A stretch of DNA of 64,000 bases from Oenanthe sinensis (GCA_028671895.1 JAPMAC010000196.1:434001-498000), one strand, 5' to 3'; positions 10,944 to 22,738 are shown, numbered from the stretch's first letter. Numbers and translations are program-made. The notes: generated from the letters alone by a model not told the origin.

Positions 10944-13396
10944 ATGGGTCAAAGAGATTCAGGTGTGAAAATTCCAGTTTTAGAGAAAGATGAATATTTT
11001 CCATGGAAGGTCAAAATGCATCTGCATCTTCTTTCTCTCGACCCTTCTTATGTTAACTGCATAGAAAAAGGTCCTCATGTTCCCATGAAGCTAGTCACAG
11101 GTGTAAACCCTGATGGAACTCCTGCACTTGACAGACATGTTCCAAAACTTATTTCTGAGTTCACAGAAGAGGATGAAAAAGAAGTACTCAAAGACAAGAA
11201 GGCCATGAACATTCTGTTTAATGGTCTAGATAAAGATATGTTTGACAATGTAATAAACTGCACTTCATCAAAAGAAGTATGGGATACACTTCAAACTCTG
11301 TGTGAAGGAACTGAACAAGTAAGGAAAAACAAGATGCAACTCTTGATTCAAAAATATGAATCATTCCATTTCAAGAGTGGAGAATCTATCAATGACACCT
11401 ATAGCAGATTTCAGAAGTTGTTAAATGGATTGAAGCTATATGGTAGGGTTTATGCAACTGAGGATACAAATCTAAAATTTCTTAGATCTCTTCCAAAAGA
11501 ATGGAAACCAATGACTGTTTCCATTAGACAATCTCAGGACTTCAAGGATTTTACACTGGAGAAACTTTATGGTATTCTCAAGACATATGAGTTGGAAATC
11601 CAACAAGATGAAGAGATTGAGAAGAATCAAAGAAAAGAGAAAACTGTGGCATTGGTAGTCAAGGGAAATGAAGAGAAGAAGGAAAATGGCTATGAAGAAA
11701 AGTCAGTCATGATGGCTGGTGATGCTGTTGAAGAATCATTCAAGAGAAAAGGAAAGAGCAAGTGTGAAGAAGATGAAACATGCTCTCAGGATGATTTGGA
11801 TGAGATTGATGAGCACCTTGCATTTCTGACAAGGAAATTTTCAAAGCTAAAATTCAAGAAGAATCCATATGCTCAAAGGCCTGGATCCCAGTTTAGAAAC
11901 AACAATCAAAATAAAAATCTGGTTGATAGATCTAAATTCAAATGCTTTAACTGTGGATTGGCTGGTCATTTCTCAAGTGAGTGCAGGAAGCCAAAACAAG
12001 AAAAGGCAAAGTCATATGAGGGTATTGATTATAAGAAGAAATACTTTGACCTTTTAAAACAAAAAGAAAAGGCTTTTGTAACTGAGGAGAAGGACTGGGC
12101 TGCTGAGGATAGTGATTCTGAAGAATATGTCAATCTTGCATTAATGGCCAATCATGAAGATGAAGAAGCTAGTTCAGCATCTAATCAGGTACTAGCTACC
12201 AACTTTTCCGAGCTTACATCTGAGGAATGCAATAGTACTATTAATGAAATGTCTAATGAACTGTACAATTTGCATGTCACTCTAAAATCTCTAAACAAAG
12301 AAAATCTCAAGTTAAAGAACACCATTGATGCCTTAACTGAGAGAAATATTTTTCTTGAAAATGAACTTGTTTGATTAGAAAGATTTAAGCAGGAAAGAAA
12401 GGATGCTAGGAATGAACTAGTAAACAGTTTGAAAAGAGAAGAATTGTTGAAAGAACAATTAGCTGAAGAAATTGAAACCATTAGCAAATGGAATAGGTCT
12501 GCTAAAACTGCCAAACAAATTATTGATGTTCAGGGTGTAGATACTCTAGGAGAACTCCCCAAATCAATAGGCAAGTCATTGGCTGATACTTCAATGGATA
12601 AAGATCAATCGACTGCTAATCCTTCATCAACTGATAAGGATTATCAATCGATTGATGCTGAATCAATCGATAAGCATCCATCGACAAGTAAATCATCAAT
12701 GGCTAATAAAAAGAACAAATTTAGCACTCCTATTAAGTTTGTTAAGGAAACCAAGAATCAAGTTGAGACTGAGACTGAGAAGATCAACATAGGTAGCTTA
12801 TCCAAGAAACAATTAAAAGAAAAATTAGAAAAGATAGCACCTGTGGAAATTACTCTATCTAAGTCTGAGAAAAAGAAAAAGAATAGGAATGGTAAAATAG
12901 GCATAAATAAGCACAATAATTACACTCCTGATATGTATGCACCTAGAAAGGTATGTGCTAAATGTGGTAGTGTAAATCATTTGTCCATGCAATGCAAAAG
13001 TGAAAAGAATTCTATATCTGCAAATGATTTAAATATACATGCCATGCTGCAAATGCCATGTTTACCAATCCTATGCTCATGAATGCCATGTCTTCTAATT
13101 TGGTTGCACCTAATGTTCATATGCCTTATGCACAAGTTCCATACATGTATAATCCCTTCTTTGCATATCCTAATATGAACATGCCTGGTATGCCATGGAA
13201 CATGCCTAATGTAAATGATGAAATCCATGGAAATTCTGCCATGAGTTCTAAGGTGTTAAAGCCCCAAAAGTCAACTCCCAAAGATAAAGTGGATTTAAAC
13301 CCACCAAAACAAAAAGAACCTAAGTTGACAACAGGGGCTCAAGCTGCAACTAATAAAAGAGGACCCAAGGCAACTTGGGTACCAAAAGCAACTTGA
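10944..13396 (+). pseudogene. gag: S1 gag, one in-frame stop and one frame change
   Basis: Capsid/nucleocapsid protein of the virus-like particle. The ATG at 10944 lies 45 bp after the PBS. The first about 230 residues match the copia gag core (around GILKTYELEIQ). A zinc knuckle CFNCGLAGHFSSEC lies at about residue 334 and a second, CAKCGSVNHLSMQC, at about residue 671; two knuckles are typical of SIRE gag. Between them is an acidic, coiled-coil-like segment, then a low-complexity hinge rich in S-I-D, S-T-D and S-M-D. A TGA at 12372-12374 interrupts an otherwise open frame, and the frame shifts near 13040-13057 before a Met/Asn/Pro-rich tail. The frame ends at TGA 13394. The TGA fits a CGA-to-TGA transition. 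This copy could not make full-length Gag. Confidence 0.9.
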
Positions 13397-13415
13397 TTGT
13401 TTTATGTGTGTGCAG
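13379..13415 (+). other. gag-pol junction with GT...AG borders (S1)
   Basis: The gag frame ends just after a Trp-Val-Pro-Lys stretch. A 37-nt segment beginning GTACCA directly after the Trp codon and ending TGTGTGCAG lies before the first pol codon. Its removal would put the two frames in register. S2 (27064-27098) and S3 (minus strand, about 39311-39344) have the same arrangement with 35 and 34 nt. It is shorter than normal plant introns, so splicing is only one explanation; programmed recoding is the other. Confidence 0.5.
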
Positions 13416-16400
13416 GGAAACAGGAAGAAAAATCTCTGGTATTTGGATAGTGGATGTTCAAGGCACATGACTGGAGATTTGTCCCTGCTCACAAAGTTTG
13501 TGGAAAAAGCTGGCCCAGGAGTTACTTTTGGAGATAACAACAAAGGTTTTACTCTGGGATATGGCTCAATTGCAAAAGAAAATGTTATCATTGAATCTGT
13601 AGCACTAGTTGATGGATTGAAGCACAATTTGCTCAGTATTAGTCAATTGTGTGATAATGGTAATGGTGTGTGGTTTACAACTGAATCATGCATCATAGCC
13701 AACAAAGAATCTGGTGAAATTCTCTTAACTGGAGAAAGAAAAGGGAATGTCTATGTGGCTGATTTTCACTCTGTAAAGGCAAATTCAATGACATGTCTAC
13801 TTAGCAAAGCCAATACAGAAGAAAGTTGGACTTGGCACAAGAAACTAGCCCATTTGAATTTCAAAGCCATGAATTTATTGATTAGAAAGAATCTGGTCAG
13901 AGGCATTCCACAGATGGAATTCACCAAGGATGGACTATGTGATGCATGTCAAAAGGGAAAACAAAGAAAAGCATCATTCAAGTCAAAGTCTGAATCATCA
14001 ATTGATAAGCCTCTGGAATTATTGCACATGGATTTATTTGGTCCAGTCAACATCATGTCAATAGCCAAAAAGAAATATGCCCTAGTAATTGTGGATGACT
14101 TCACAAGATATTCATGGGTATATTTCTTACATTCTAAGGATGAAGCAAGCAAATTAATTATCAATCATGTGAAGAATGTTGACAATGGCACTGAATGGAA
14201 GGTCAAGAAATTTAGAAGTGACAATGGTACTGAATTCAAGAATTCAACCATGAGAGAATTCTGTGAAGAAAAAGGTATCACTCATCATTTTTCTGCTCCA
14301 AGAACTCCACAGCAAAATGGAGTAGTTGAAAGGAAAAACAGGACCTTGATTGAAGCTGCTAGAACTATGTTAGAAGAAGCAAAACTTCCTACATACTTCT
14401 GGGCAGAAGCAATTAATACTACTTGTTACATTCAAAATATTTCCATGATCAATAAACCTCAAGGCAAAACTCCATATCAATTGATAAAGAAAGACAAGAA
14501 GCCAACAGTTAACTTTCTTCATGTCTTTGGCTGCAAATGCTTTGTACTGAGAAATCAAGGTGAAAATCTAGGAAAATTTAAAGCCAAAGCTGATGAAGCT
14601 ATATTTGTTGGATATGGAATAACAACCAAAGCATACAGAGTCTACAATCTTAGATTACACATTGTTATGGAATCTATGCATGTAGTTTTTGATGACAAGA
14701 AAATTTAAGGGTTGTTTGATGAAGGATTTCATGATCTATTGCATTTTGAAAATGAATCCACAAGTAATATTGAAGATAGTGACGATGATGTGGAAATCAC
14801 AAGAGTTCAAGTACCTAGAATCCTCCCATCAATTGATGTCAATGCATCAATAGATAACTTATCAGTTGACAATCATCAATCAACTGATAATACATCAATT
14901 GATAATCATTCGATGGATATCAACTCTGCTCAACAATCTTCAAGTAGAGTGTCCATCTCAGGGGGAGGGTTCTCAAATAGTCAATCACATCACAATGATC
15001 ATAACACTTCCAATGATCATGAAGCATCATCTTCAAGGACAAATTTACCATCACAAAGGAAATGGACAAAAAGCCATCCCTTTGAATTAATAATTGGAGA
15101 TGCAAATGATGGTGTCAAAACTAGAAGTGCAACTCAAAATGAATGCTTGTATAGTAGCTTCCTGTCTCAAGAAGAACCAAAAAGGATTGAAGAAGCCTTG
15201 AATGATCCTGATTGGATAATTGCTATGCAAGAAGAGTTGAATCAATTTGAAAGAAACAAGGTATGGAAGCTGGTGCCCAAACCAAAGAACAAGTCTATCA
15301 TTGGTACAAAATGGGTGTTCAGAAACAAAATGGATGAATCTGGTACAGTGACAAGAAATAAAGCAAGATTAGTGGCAAAGGGCTATTCACAAGAAGAAGG
15401 CATAGATTTTGATGAAACTTTTGCACCAGTTGCAAGATTGGAAGCAATCAGAATCTTTCTAGCATATGCTGCTTATGCAAATTTCAAGGTGTATCAGATG
15501 GATGTGAAAAGTGCTTTTCTCAATAGAGAACTAGAAGAAGAAGTATATGTAGAACAACCTCCTGGTTTTATTGATCCTATTCATCCTGGATTTGTATACT
15601 ATCTTCTCAAGGCACTTTATGGATTGAAGCAAGCACCTAGAGCCTGGTATGACACATTGTCTAAATTCTTGATTGAGAATCACTTCACAAGAGGTACTGT
15701 TGATAAAACTCTCTTTCATAGAAATGTAAATGGCTCTATGATTCTTGTTCAAATCTATGTAGATGACATTATTTTTGGCTCAACTAATGAAAAACTTTGT
15801 AAAAAGTTTGCTAAGTTGATGCAGAGTAAATATGAAATGAGCATGATGGGAGAACTAACCTACTTTCTTGGCTTGCAAATCAAACAAGTTAAAAATGGTA
15901 TTTTCATAAATCAAACCAAATATATTTCTGATTTATTAAAGAGATTTGATTTAAATGAATGTTCTTCTGCTAAAACTCCCATGGCCACTGCAACTAAACT
16001 TGAATTAAACACTAAGGAAGCAGAAGTGGACATTTCAAGTTATAGAGGTATGGTTGACTCATTACTTTATTTAACTGCAAGTAGGCCAGACATAATGTTT
16101 GCTACATGTCTTTGTGCTAGGTTTCAAGCTGATCCTAGAGAATCTCATTTGATTGCAATAAAAAGAATATTCAGATATCTCAAAGGAACTCCAAATCTTA
16201 GAATTTGGTATCCTAGAGATTCTGGATTTGATCTAATTGGTTATTCAGATGCAGATTATGCAGGTTGCAGAATTGACAGAAAAAGCACAACAGGCTCCTG
16301 TCAATTTCTAGGAAATAAGCTTGTTTCATGGTTTAGCAAGAAGCAGAATTCAGTGTCTACATCTACTGCAGAGGCTGAATACATTGCAGCTGGAAGTTGC

Positions 16401-16700
16401 TGTGCACAAATATTATGGATGAGGAATCAACTACTTGACTATGGGTTCAACTTGAACAAGATTCCTATTTTCTGTGATAATACAAGTGCCATTGCTATAA
16501 CAGAAAATCCTGTACAACATTCCAGAACCAAGCACATTGACATAAGGTATCACTTCATTAGGGAACATGTAATGAATGGTACAGTTGAATTACATTTTGT
16601 CCCTAGTGAAAGACAACTTGCAGACATTTTTACCAAACCATTAGATGAATCTACCTTCAATAGATTGGTCTGTGATTTAGGTATGCTTAATTATATCTAA
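13404..16700 (+). pseudogene. pol: S1 pol: protease, integrase, RT, RNase H; one stop
   Basis: Copia-order polyprotein. Aspartic protease WYLDSGCSRHMTGD near 13440 with the catalytic Asp intact. GAG-pre-integrase and integrase zinc region (WHKKLAHLN, then CDACQKGKQ) near 13830-13970. Integrase core with Asp in HMDLFGP, Asp in SDNGTEF and Glu in VVERKNRTL. RT begins near 15190 and keeps YVDDIIFGS at 15756. RNase H keeps YSDADYAG, STAEAEYIA and DNTSAI. The frame ends at TAA after LGMLNYI. The only break is TAA at 14706-14708, between integrase and RT, consistent with CAA-to-TAA. The integrase-RT hinge (14820-14930) carries the S-I-D repeat. The SIRE lineage is shown by the RNase H sequence and by the third ORF downstream. 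Confidence 0.93.
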
Positions 16701-16770
16701 TCCTTTAAATGTTTGACAAGTTATGTATTTATATTAAATGTAGCCATTGACTATGTTAAATTATTGATTC

Positions 16771-17095
16771 TTCAATAATCAACTGATAAATATTTTACAT
16801 ATCAATGGATATTAATGGAGCTGTCGACAGATAAATATATCAATTAATGATATATTTGTTTATCGATGGATAGGGGTAACTATCGACAGATAGATATATC
16901 AATCGATGATATATTTGTCTATCGATGGATAATTGTACCTGTCGATGGATAAGCAATTTATCAATCGATGACCTAGAATTTAAAGGGGTCCATGTCATCA
17001 ATCGACCTGTACAAAAATCTAGCCGTTGATTACTTATTTTATCAATTGATTAAAACGTACATTCCTGTATGTATAACAATCGATTGCCAAAATTG
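16771..17095. repeat. Second palindrome cluster of S1, upstream of the third ORF
   Basis: About ten words such as ATCAACTGAT, ATCAATCGAT, ATCGATGGAT and TCGACAGAT. Several are arranged as a longer degenerate repeat with TATATCAAT...ATGATATATTTG at 16836-16860 and 16893-16918. The motif family is the same as in the S1 LTR array at 9838-10345. Confidence 0.8.
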
Positions 17096-17175
17096 GTAAC
17101 TTTTAATTATCAATACTCTTCCAACGGTCGATTTAGTTCTATTTTGAGTAAGAAATTGGTTGGGAAATCAGTAAA

Positions 17176-17183
17176 TATAAATA
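17176..17183 (+). promoter_or_regulatory. TATA-box candidate for the S1 third ORF
   Basis: TATAAATA lies 207 bp upstream of the ATG at 17383 and follows the palindrome cluster, the same order as in the LTR promoter. An internal promoter is inferred. Confidence 0.45.
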
Positions 17184-17382
17184 GTGAGATTAAAACTTCT
17201 TTTAATTCTTACTTGCATTTTTACTATCGATTTTTCTATCTCTTTCTCTTTCTCAATCTTCGAACTTACTCTGTATCTATCTCTTGCTAAGAACCCTAAT
17301 CTACTACTGTCTATTTATTATTTCTGTTATAATTACTAACAAGTTTGCCAGTTAATTCAATTATAAATCTTCAAACTCGATA

Positions 17383-20300
17383 ATGGCATCTTCAAAGAAA
17401 GTCTCACAATCTGGATTCTACTATGAGCTCAACAACTTCGTTGTTTGCACTATGGTGGAGGAAGCCCCAACAGAATTTCATCCCCTAATGGAATTTCTAA
17501 GGAGTTCGAAAATTGCAAAGGCCCTCTCAGAAGCACCAAAAATAGTGTGCAATCTAGTTGAAGAATTCTGGACAACAGCAGAAGTAGCAGATGATTTTTC
17601 TACAATCTCCTTTGAATGCAAAGGACAAAGGTATATTCTAACCACTGTGGTCTTGGGTGAATGTTTAAATGTTCCTGCAAATAATACCGAAAATGCACCC
17701 ACTGACACAGTTATTAGAAACATGCTTAGGGAAATCAACTATACTGCTCCTGATGCTAGTCTAGGTAGTATTCTTAGAAAGAATCTAAGAAAAGAATGGT
17801 CATTTTTCTTTGATGCTTTAATAAAGTGTTTTTCTGGTAAGGTTAGTAATTTTGATGCAATAACAACTAGTATGCAACAGGTAGGGTATAACATTTTATA
17901 TGATAGATATCATAATTTAGGAAGCCTGTTACTCAATGAAATATCTGCCAAATTGGGGAATAAAATAAATAGATCTAATCATATTTATTATGCAAGATTT
18001 ATTATGATTATTATTAACCACTTTGTCAAGGATATTGAGATTGACAGGAATACAGAAATTTTGGATTGCTGGACTCAAAACAAAAGGGTCTTTAAAGACT
18101 TGGTTAGGATCAATCTTCACAGCAATGTGGAATTGATCTATCCCCCTTTTGTTCAGGTATTTATCTCTACTTTAAACTCTTCTAAACCTAATTCTTCTTT
18201 GCCTTCTGTGACTATGGAGGGTGGTAGTAATGACCCCAACCCTCCTACCCAGGCCACACAACCAATCTCTAAATCCAAATCTAAGAAACCAACCTCAACA
18301 GGTTCTCAAAAACCTGCTGTTGTAAAAACCAAGAAAAGAAAATCAATTAGAGGAGGATGTAGGTGGTGAGGGAATTGGGGAACATCAAAGAACCCAGAAG
18401 GATAAGGAGAGTGAGGGTGTGCAACCTCAACCTAGCCACTCCATAGTCTCCCAAAAGACTGTGGATGTTAACATGGAGAATACCACATCCCTATTGTCAT
18501 TCTCTCAAAAGGATGACAATATTGAAAATAGCCCACAACCAGGGGCACAGAATCAAATTGGGGACACAAAAGCCAAAACACTAACACCATACAAAAGAAG
18601 AGAAAAGAAAGTCACCTTTGCACTTGGGGAATCACACACTGCAAAACCACAGGAAACTGTGGAGGAGCCTTCACAAATTTGCATGATGCATCTCATATAA
18701 ATGATGAGATGCAGCCCCATTCTCTTTCAATTCCTATCTCTTCTATTCTTCTATCCCCATCTCAAACTTCTTCAGAAAATGTTTTGATAGACTATCGAAC
18801 ATTTTCAGATTCTCCTTCTTTGTTTTTCAAGGAGAAGCCAACACTCTCTCCTGAATCTTCTTCTCAGAATTTTCAGGATTCTATTTCCAATATCATCTCA
18901 AACATAACTTCACAAATTATCTCAACTGTTTCTTCTCCATCAATTGATGTTCCTTCATCAATTGATATTCAGCCATCGACTGATAAGCCATCGATCGATA
19001 CTCAAGATCAATCGATGGGTATGCATCAATCGATGGATATCCCAAACACCACTTCAACTGATAATGTCAATACATCAATTGATGCTCAATCAATTGATGT
19101 TGCACAAACACTCTTAGGATTGAGTGAGTTGAGTGAGAGGCAGGATTGTAACCTGGCAAAAGGAGAGGAAGTGAGTAAAAACATTCCTATTTCTTCTAGG
19201 AATGAGAGTGAAACACTTCAGGGACCCACCTTAGTAGGTGCAAAAGAAATGAGTGAGGGAGAGGTGAGATTCCAGGATGAGATCCTGATGCAAAATAGAG
19301 AGATGAGTGAAAGTGATAAAAACATTCTACTTTTTGCACAGGAATTGGAAATTGAAATGATGGCAGAAGAAGGAGTAAAGGAGATAGGGGGAGCAAATAA
19401 TGCTGAAGCTAGTGGGACTGGAATTGCTAAAGATTTTGAAGAGGAAATAGATGCTGGTGAATTGGATCCAAAGAATTTCATTCATCCTGATCCACAATAT
19501 CAAGGGTTGGCTACTTCAAGTAACAGGAATGCAGAACAACTCTTGGGCATTGATCATACAGATCAAAGGACCAGGAATCTGAAGGAAAGCATTGCCAATA
19601 CAACAGACACTTGTTATATGGCACCTGAAGAGTTGGAGAGTGAGTCTGATGAAGAGCCATGGATGAGCACTATTGATGGTTCCTTAGAAGCTGCTGAGAC
19701 TGAAATTCTCTCTCAATATAGAAGAACAATGGTGGAAGGAGAAATTGAAGATCCTAATCAAAGGAGAATTGCTCACTATATGAGAGAATCAATGAAAATT
19801 CAAAAGATGACAGTAACAGGAGTAAGGAGGGAACTGAAGAGGATTAAAGACTCTATCTCATCTAACAAGGATGCAATGGACAGGAGATTGGATGAGAAGC
19901 TACCATTCAACACCATGAATAGCATCAAATACAAGCTTTTCAAAGAATCCAAAATTTTTACATCTTTGGAGACAAGAGTATGTTCTCTAGAAAAGAAGAT
20001 GGATGATATTATCAGAGGTCAAAGTCTTCATGCTTCCATTCTTCAAAAGTTTCTTGACAGACTTCCACCACCCCCTCCAATTGATGATAACAAAAAGGGG
20101 GAGAATTCAAAGAAGAAGGATGATGATGGTGGTGATGGCAAAGGCAGTGGAAGTGGTGGAATAGGTGGTTCTGGTATGGATAAGTCAAGTGGAATTGGTG
20201 GTTCTGCACCAAGAAGAGATAAAAGCAGAAGTAATATGGACAATCAATCTTCAAAGAAATCTAAGTCATCAAATTCTCCAAAAGATAATTTAGAACAGAA

Positions 20301-21420
20301 AAAGAAAGATTACAAGAAGTTTGATGATGATCTTGAAGCTAGGAGAATTTCTAGGGAGAAAGAAACTCAATCAATGATTGAGAGAGAAAAGAAAAGAATT
20401 GAAGATCTAAGGAGAAACACTGAGTTAGTAATAGAGGCAGTAGAAAAAGGAGACTTGGATGAGTTCATTGCTCAAACAAGAAAATTAAATGAAGATGCAC
20501 AAAAGGCTGCCAAGGAAAGAAACTCAAATACAGAAGCTTTTCTTCAATTGGATATTGAAGCTCTTAAAGAAAAGAAGAAAGGGAAAGCAATAGTGATTGA
20601 AGAAGAGAAGAAGAAAGAGACTGAACCAGTAAGTCAAAAGCTACTTCAAGGAGCCATCACTACAGGAATCTCAGATGCCTCAAGGAGAGAAAGGGAGAAT
20701 GAAGAGATTGCTAGACAGATGGAAATGCAATGGCATTTGGAAGAAGAGCTACAGGCAGAGCAACCTTTGAGAAAAAGGAGAAAAGTTTCTATGGCCAAGA
20801 AAAGGTCAAGTTCTACTCAAGAAATAGTGGTTCAGGAAAACCTCCAGGGTCAACAAGAAGAAATCAAGGAGGAGGTCACAATTGAAGGTTATGATTTGAA
20901 GGGAATACCAGTAATCAATGAAAAAGGATTAATTGGAGTAAGGACTCACCCTGCAGCCTCTAACCATGAAGAATCAATGAGGTTGGAGTATGAAAATGGA
21001 GTGAAAACAATCTATTCATTGAAGGTGATAATGAAGCAAAGCTACAATGTTTTAAAGACTATTCTTCCTCTACTCAACAGAAAGTACAAACTCAACACAA
21101 CAATTGCTCAGGAGATACAACAACAAATTTCAAGGTTAAGAAGATCCAAGGCAGAAGCTGAACCTGATTCACCTCAAAAGCTATGGAAGTCACAGGTCAA
21201 AAAAGTGGTGTTGGAGCCAAAGTATGCTATGATTTTTACAGATATAGAGGGCAACACAAAGTTCTTTGATATCTGCAAATATCTGGACAAAATCACAGAT
21301 GAAGAAATACACTACCTTATGAGGCAACGTGGAGAAACTGACAGGGATGAAGCAATATTGAGAAGTTCTTTCATGAGGCAACTAAAGGAAAATGCTGAGA
21401 AAAGGAGGAAGAGGAACTAA
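17383..21420 (+). pseudogene. S1 third ORF (Sirevirus extra ORF), two frame changes
   Basis: About 1,345 codons. Residues 1 to about 265 form the conserved N-terminal domain (RKEWSFFFDALIKCF matches KEWNLFFNI in S2). Then come a Ser/Pro/Lys-rich stretch with KTKKRKS (about 18322), an S-I-D/S-M-D repeat tract (18942-19110), an acidic region, PPPPPID (about 20059), a Gly-rich tract (20125-20210), a long Lys/Glu coiled-coil-like region (about 20300-20760), the basic cluster LRKRRKVSMAKKR (20767-20805), a C-terminal domain of unknown kind and a basic end (EKRRKRN). The frame slips near 18345-18355 and back near 18690. No signal peptide or membrane helix is evident. The nuclear-localisation-like clusters argue for a nuclear protein. 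I do not recognise a described function. Confidence 0.85.
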
Positions 21421-21584
21421 ATTAAATTATGAAGATATTGAAGCTGCTTGCAGGAGTTATCTATCAATCTGGTACTTCCATAATTAATGTGCCAATTAAG
21501 TTTCTTGATTCTATCTAAATGTAATTTTTTTTAAGGGTTTTTGTTATCATCAAGTAGATTTAAGCCTGTTAATAACACAGACAC

Positions 21585-21598
21585 AAATAGGGGGAGAT
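21585..21598 (+). other. Polypurine tract of S1
   Basis: AAATAGGGGGAGAT immediately precedes the 3' LTR; it primes plus-strand DNA synthesis. The identical tract is used by S2 (22739, 24482, 35922). The 160 bp before it, after the third-ORF stop, shows no gene. Confidence 0.9.
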
Positions 21599-22718
21599 TG
21601 TTAGGAATCTACATGTGATTTGATGATAACATTAATCTTAGAATCATAGAAATTTTATTTGTTGTAACTGATCAATTGATATGAAAGTTATAAATATCAA
21701 TTGATCAGGAAACCATTTATCAGTTGAAGTGTTTATATGAATCAACTGATAATTTGGATTGTAGCATAGGTGTACTTAGTCTATTTCAATCGATAAGGTG
21801 TAAATCAATTGATATTTTGTTCATCAATTGATGTTAGAGTCGATTGATATGGATCATCAATTGATGTGTAAATTAAACTGTTAAATTGTAATTATGTGAA
21901 GACAGGAAATTGCACAAGTGAAGGATGATCAATTGATATTGAAGCATCGATGGATGGAGGATCAATCGAAGAAGCCAAGCCAAGGATTGAAGACCATCAA
22001 CTGATGTGAAGACCCATCGACTGATATATCGATTGATAACATCTATCAATCGATAAGACATCTTTTATCAATCGATGGATATAAAGATCAATCGAAGAAG
22101 TACATCAGTTGATGGATTAAAGAATGGATCAATTGATATGCTTAACAGCAAATTATCAATTGAGTGTGACAACACAGAAAGAATATCTGTTGAAGATCCA
22201 GAGAACAAAAGCACACCTATGGAAGACAGTCTAGAGTGACTGTGAAGACTCAATCAGAAGCTGTCTTTCAAACCTTCTTGTAAAATAGAAAAAGGTAAAA
22301 GGAAGGCAGGTAAAAACAATCCTAGAATATAGGAATTGTAAAAAGAACACTTGTGGTATATAAACAAGTGTAGTAGCATTATTAGAAAACATACAAGTTA
22401 GACATATTTCTTAATCAACTGTTCAAGCTTGAGAGCACATGTGTAAGAACAGTTGATTTGTTTTCTAATCTTGTAAACGCAGCTAGGTTTCTTTTAACCT
22501 AGGAGCATTGAGCAAAAATATATATTGATGGAAAAACCAATCCATCAATAATTTTAAATCTCTTTGTTCAGTTTTATTTTTCAGCATTAATTTGTTCGAA
22601 CTTATTCTCTTACTCTATCAAACATCAAGAACAAATATTAGAACACTCAAAAAGTTTTAATATTTGTATTCAACCCCCCCCCCTTCTACAAATATTGACA
22701 TTGTTCTAAGGAATAACA
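21599..22718 (+). repeat. S1 3' LTR, 1,120 bp
   Basis: Nearly identical to 9768-10885. The differences I see are one A/G near 22148, one T/C near 22213, one T/C near 22277, one A fewer in an A-run near 22299 and three more C in the C-run near 22680. It ends GGAATAACA followed by the CTTGT target copy. Confidence 0.97.
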
Positions 22719-22723
22719 CTTGT
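22719..22723. repeat. Target site duplication CTTGT, right copy (S1 element)
   Basis: Matches 9763-9767 exactly. The S2 tail resumes directly after it. Confidence 0.95.
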
Positions 22724-22738
22724 CGAACTCTAACACAC

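Larger units (their letters stand above)
16701..17382. other. S1 spacer between pol and the third ORF
   Basis: Non-coding stretch of about 680 bp. It holds a cluster of the S1 palindrome (16771-17095), then a TATAAATA box (17176) and a pyrimidine-rich leader (CTATCTCTTTCTCTTTCTC near 17237) before the third-ORF ATG. No other gene is seen. Confidence 0.7.
9768..22718 (+). mobile_element. Complete SIRE-lineage Ty1/copia element, family S1 (12.95 kb)
   Basis: All structural parts are present in order: 5' LTR, Met PBS, gag, pol (protease, integrase, RT, RNase H), spacer, third ORF, PPT, 3' LTR and a 5-bp target duplication. The LTRs differ by three substitutions that I can see plus two small length changes, about 0.3%, so the insertion is recent. 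Despite this, gag has a stop and a frame change, pol has one stop, and the third ORF has two frame changes. It inserted into the 3' untranslated part of S2 copy A after the S2 LTR duplication, because the duplicated S2 tail lacks it. Confidence 0.97.

Noticed and set aside
13379..13415. Calling the gag-pol segment a normal spliceosomal intron
   Set aside because: At 34-37 nt it is below the usual minimum for plant introns and there is no transcript evidence, so it is reported only as a junction feature.
20012..20254. Minus-strand Pro/His-rich frames opposite the Gly-rich tract of the S1 third ORF
   Set aside because: Reverse-strand shadow of the low-complexity GGT/GGA coding sequence.
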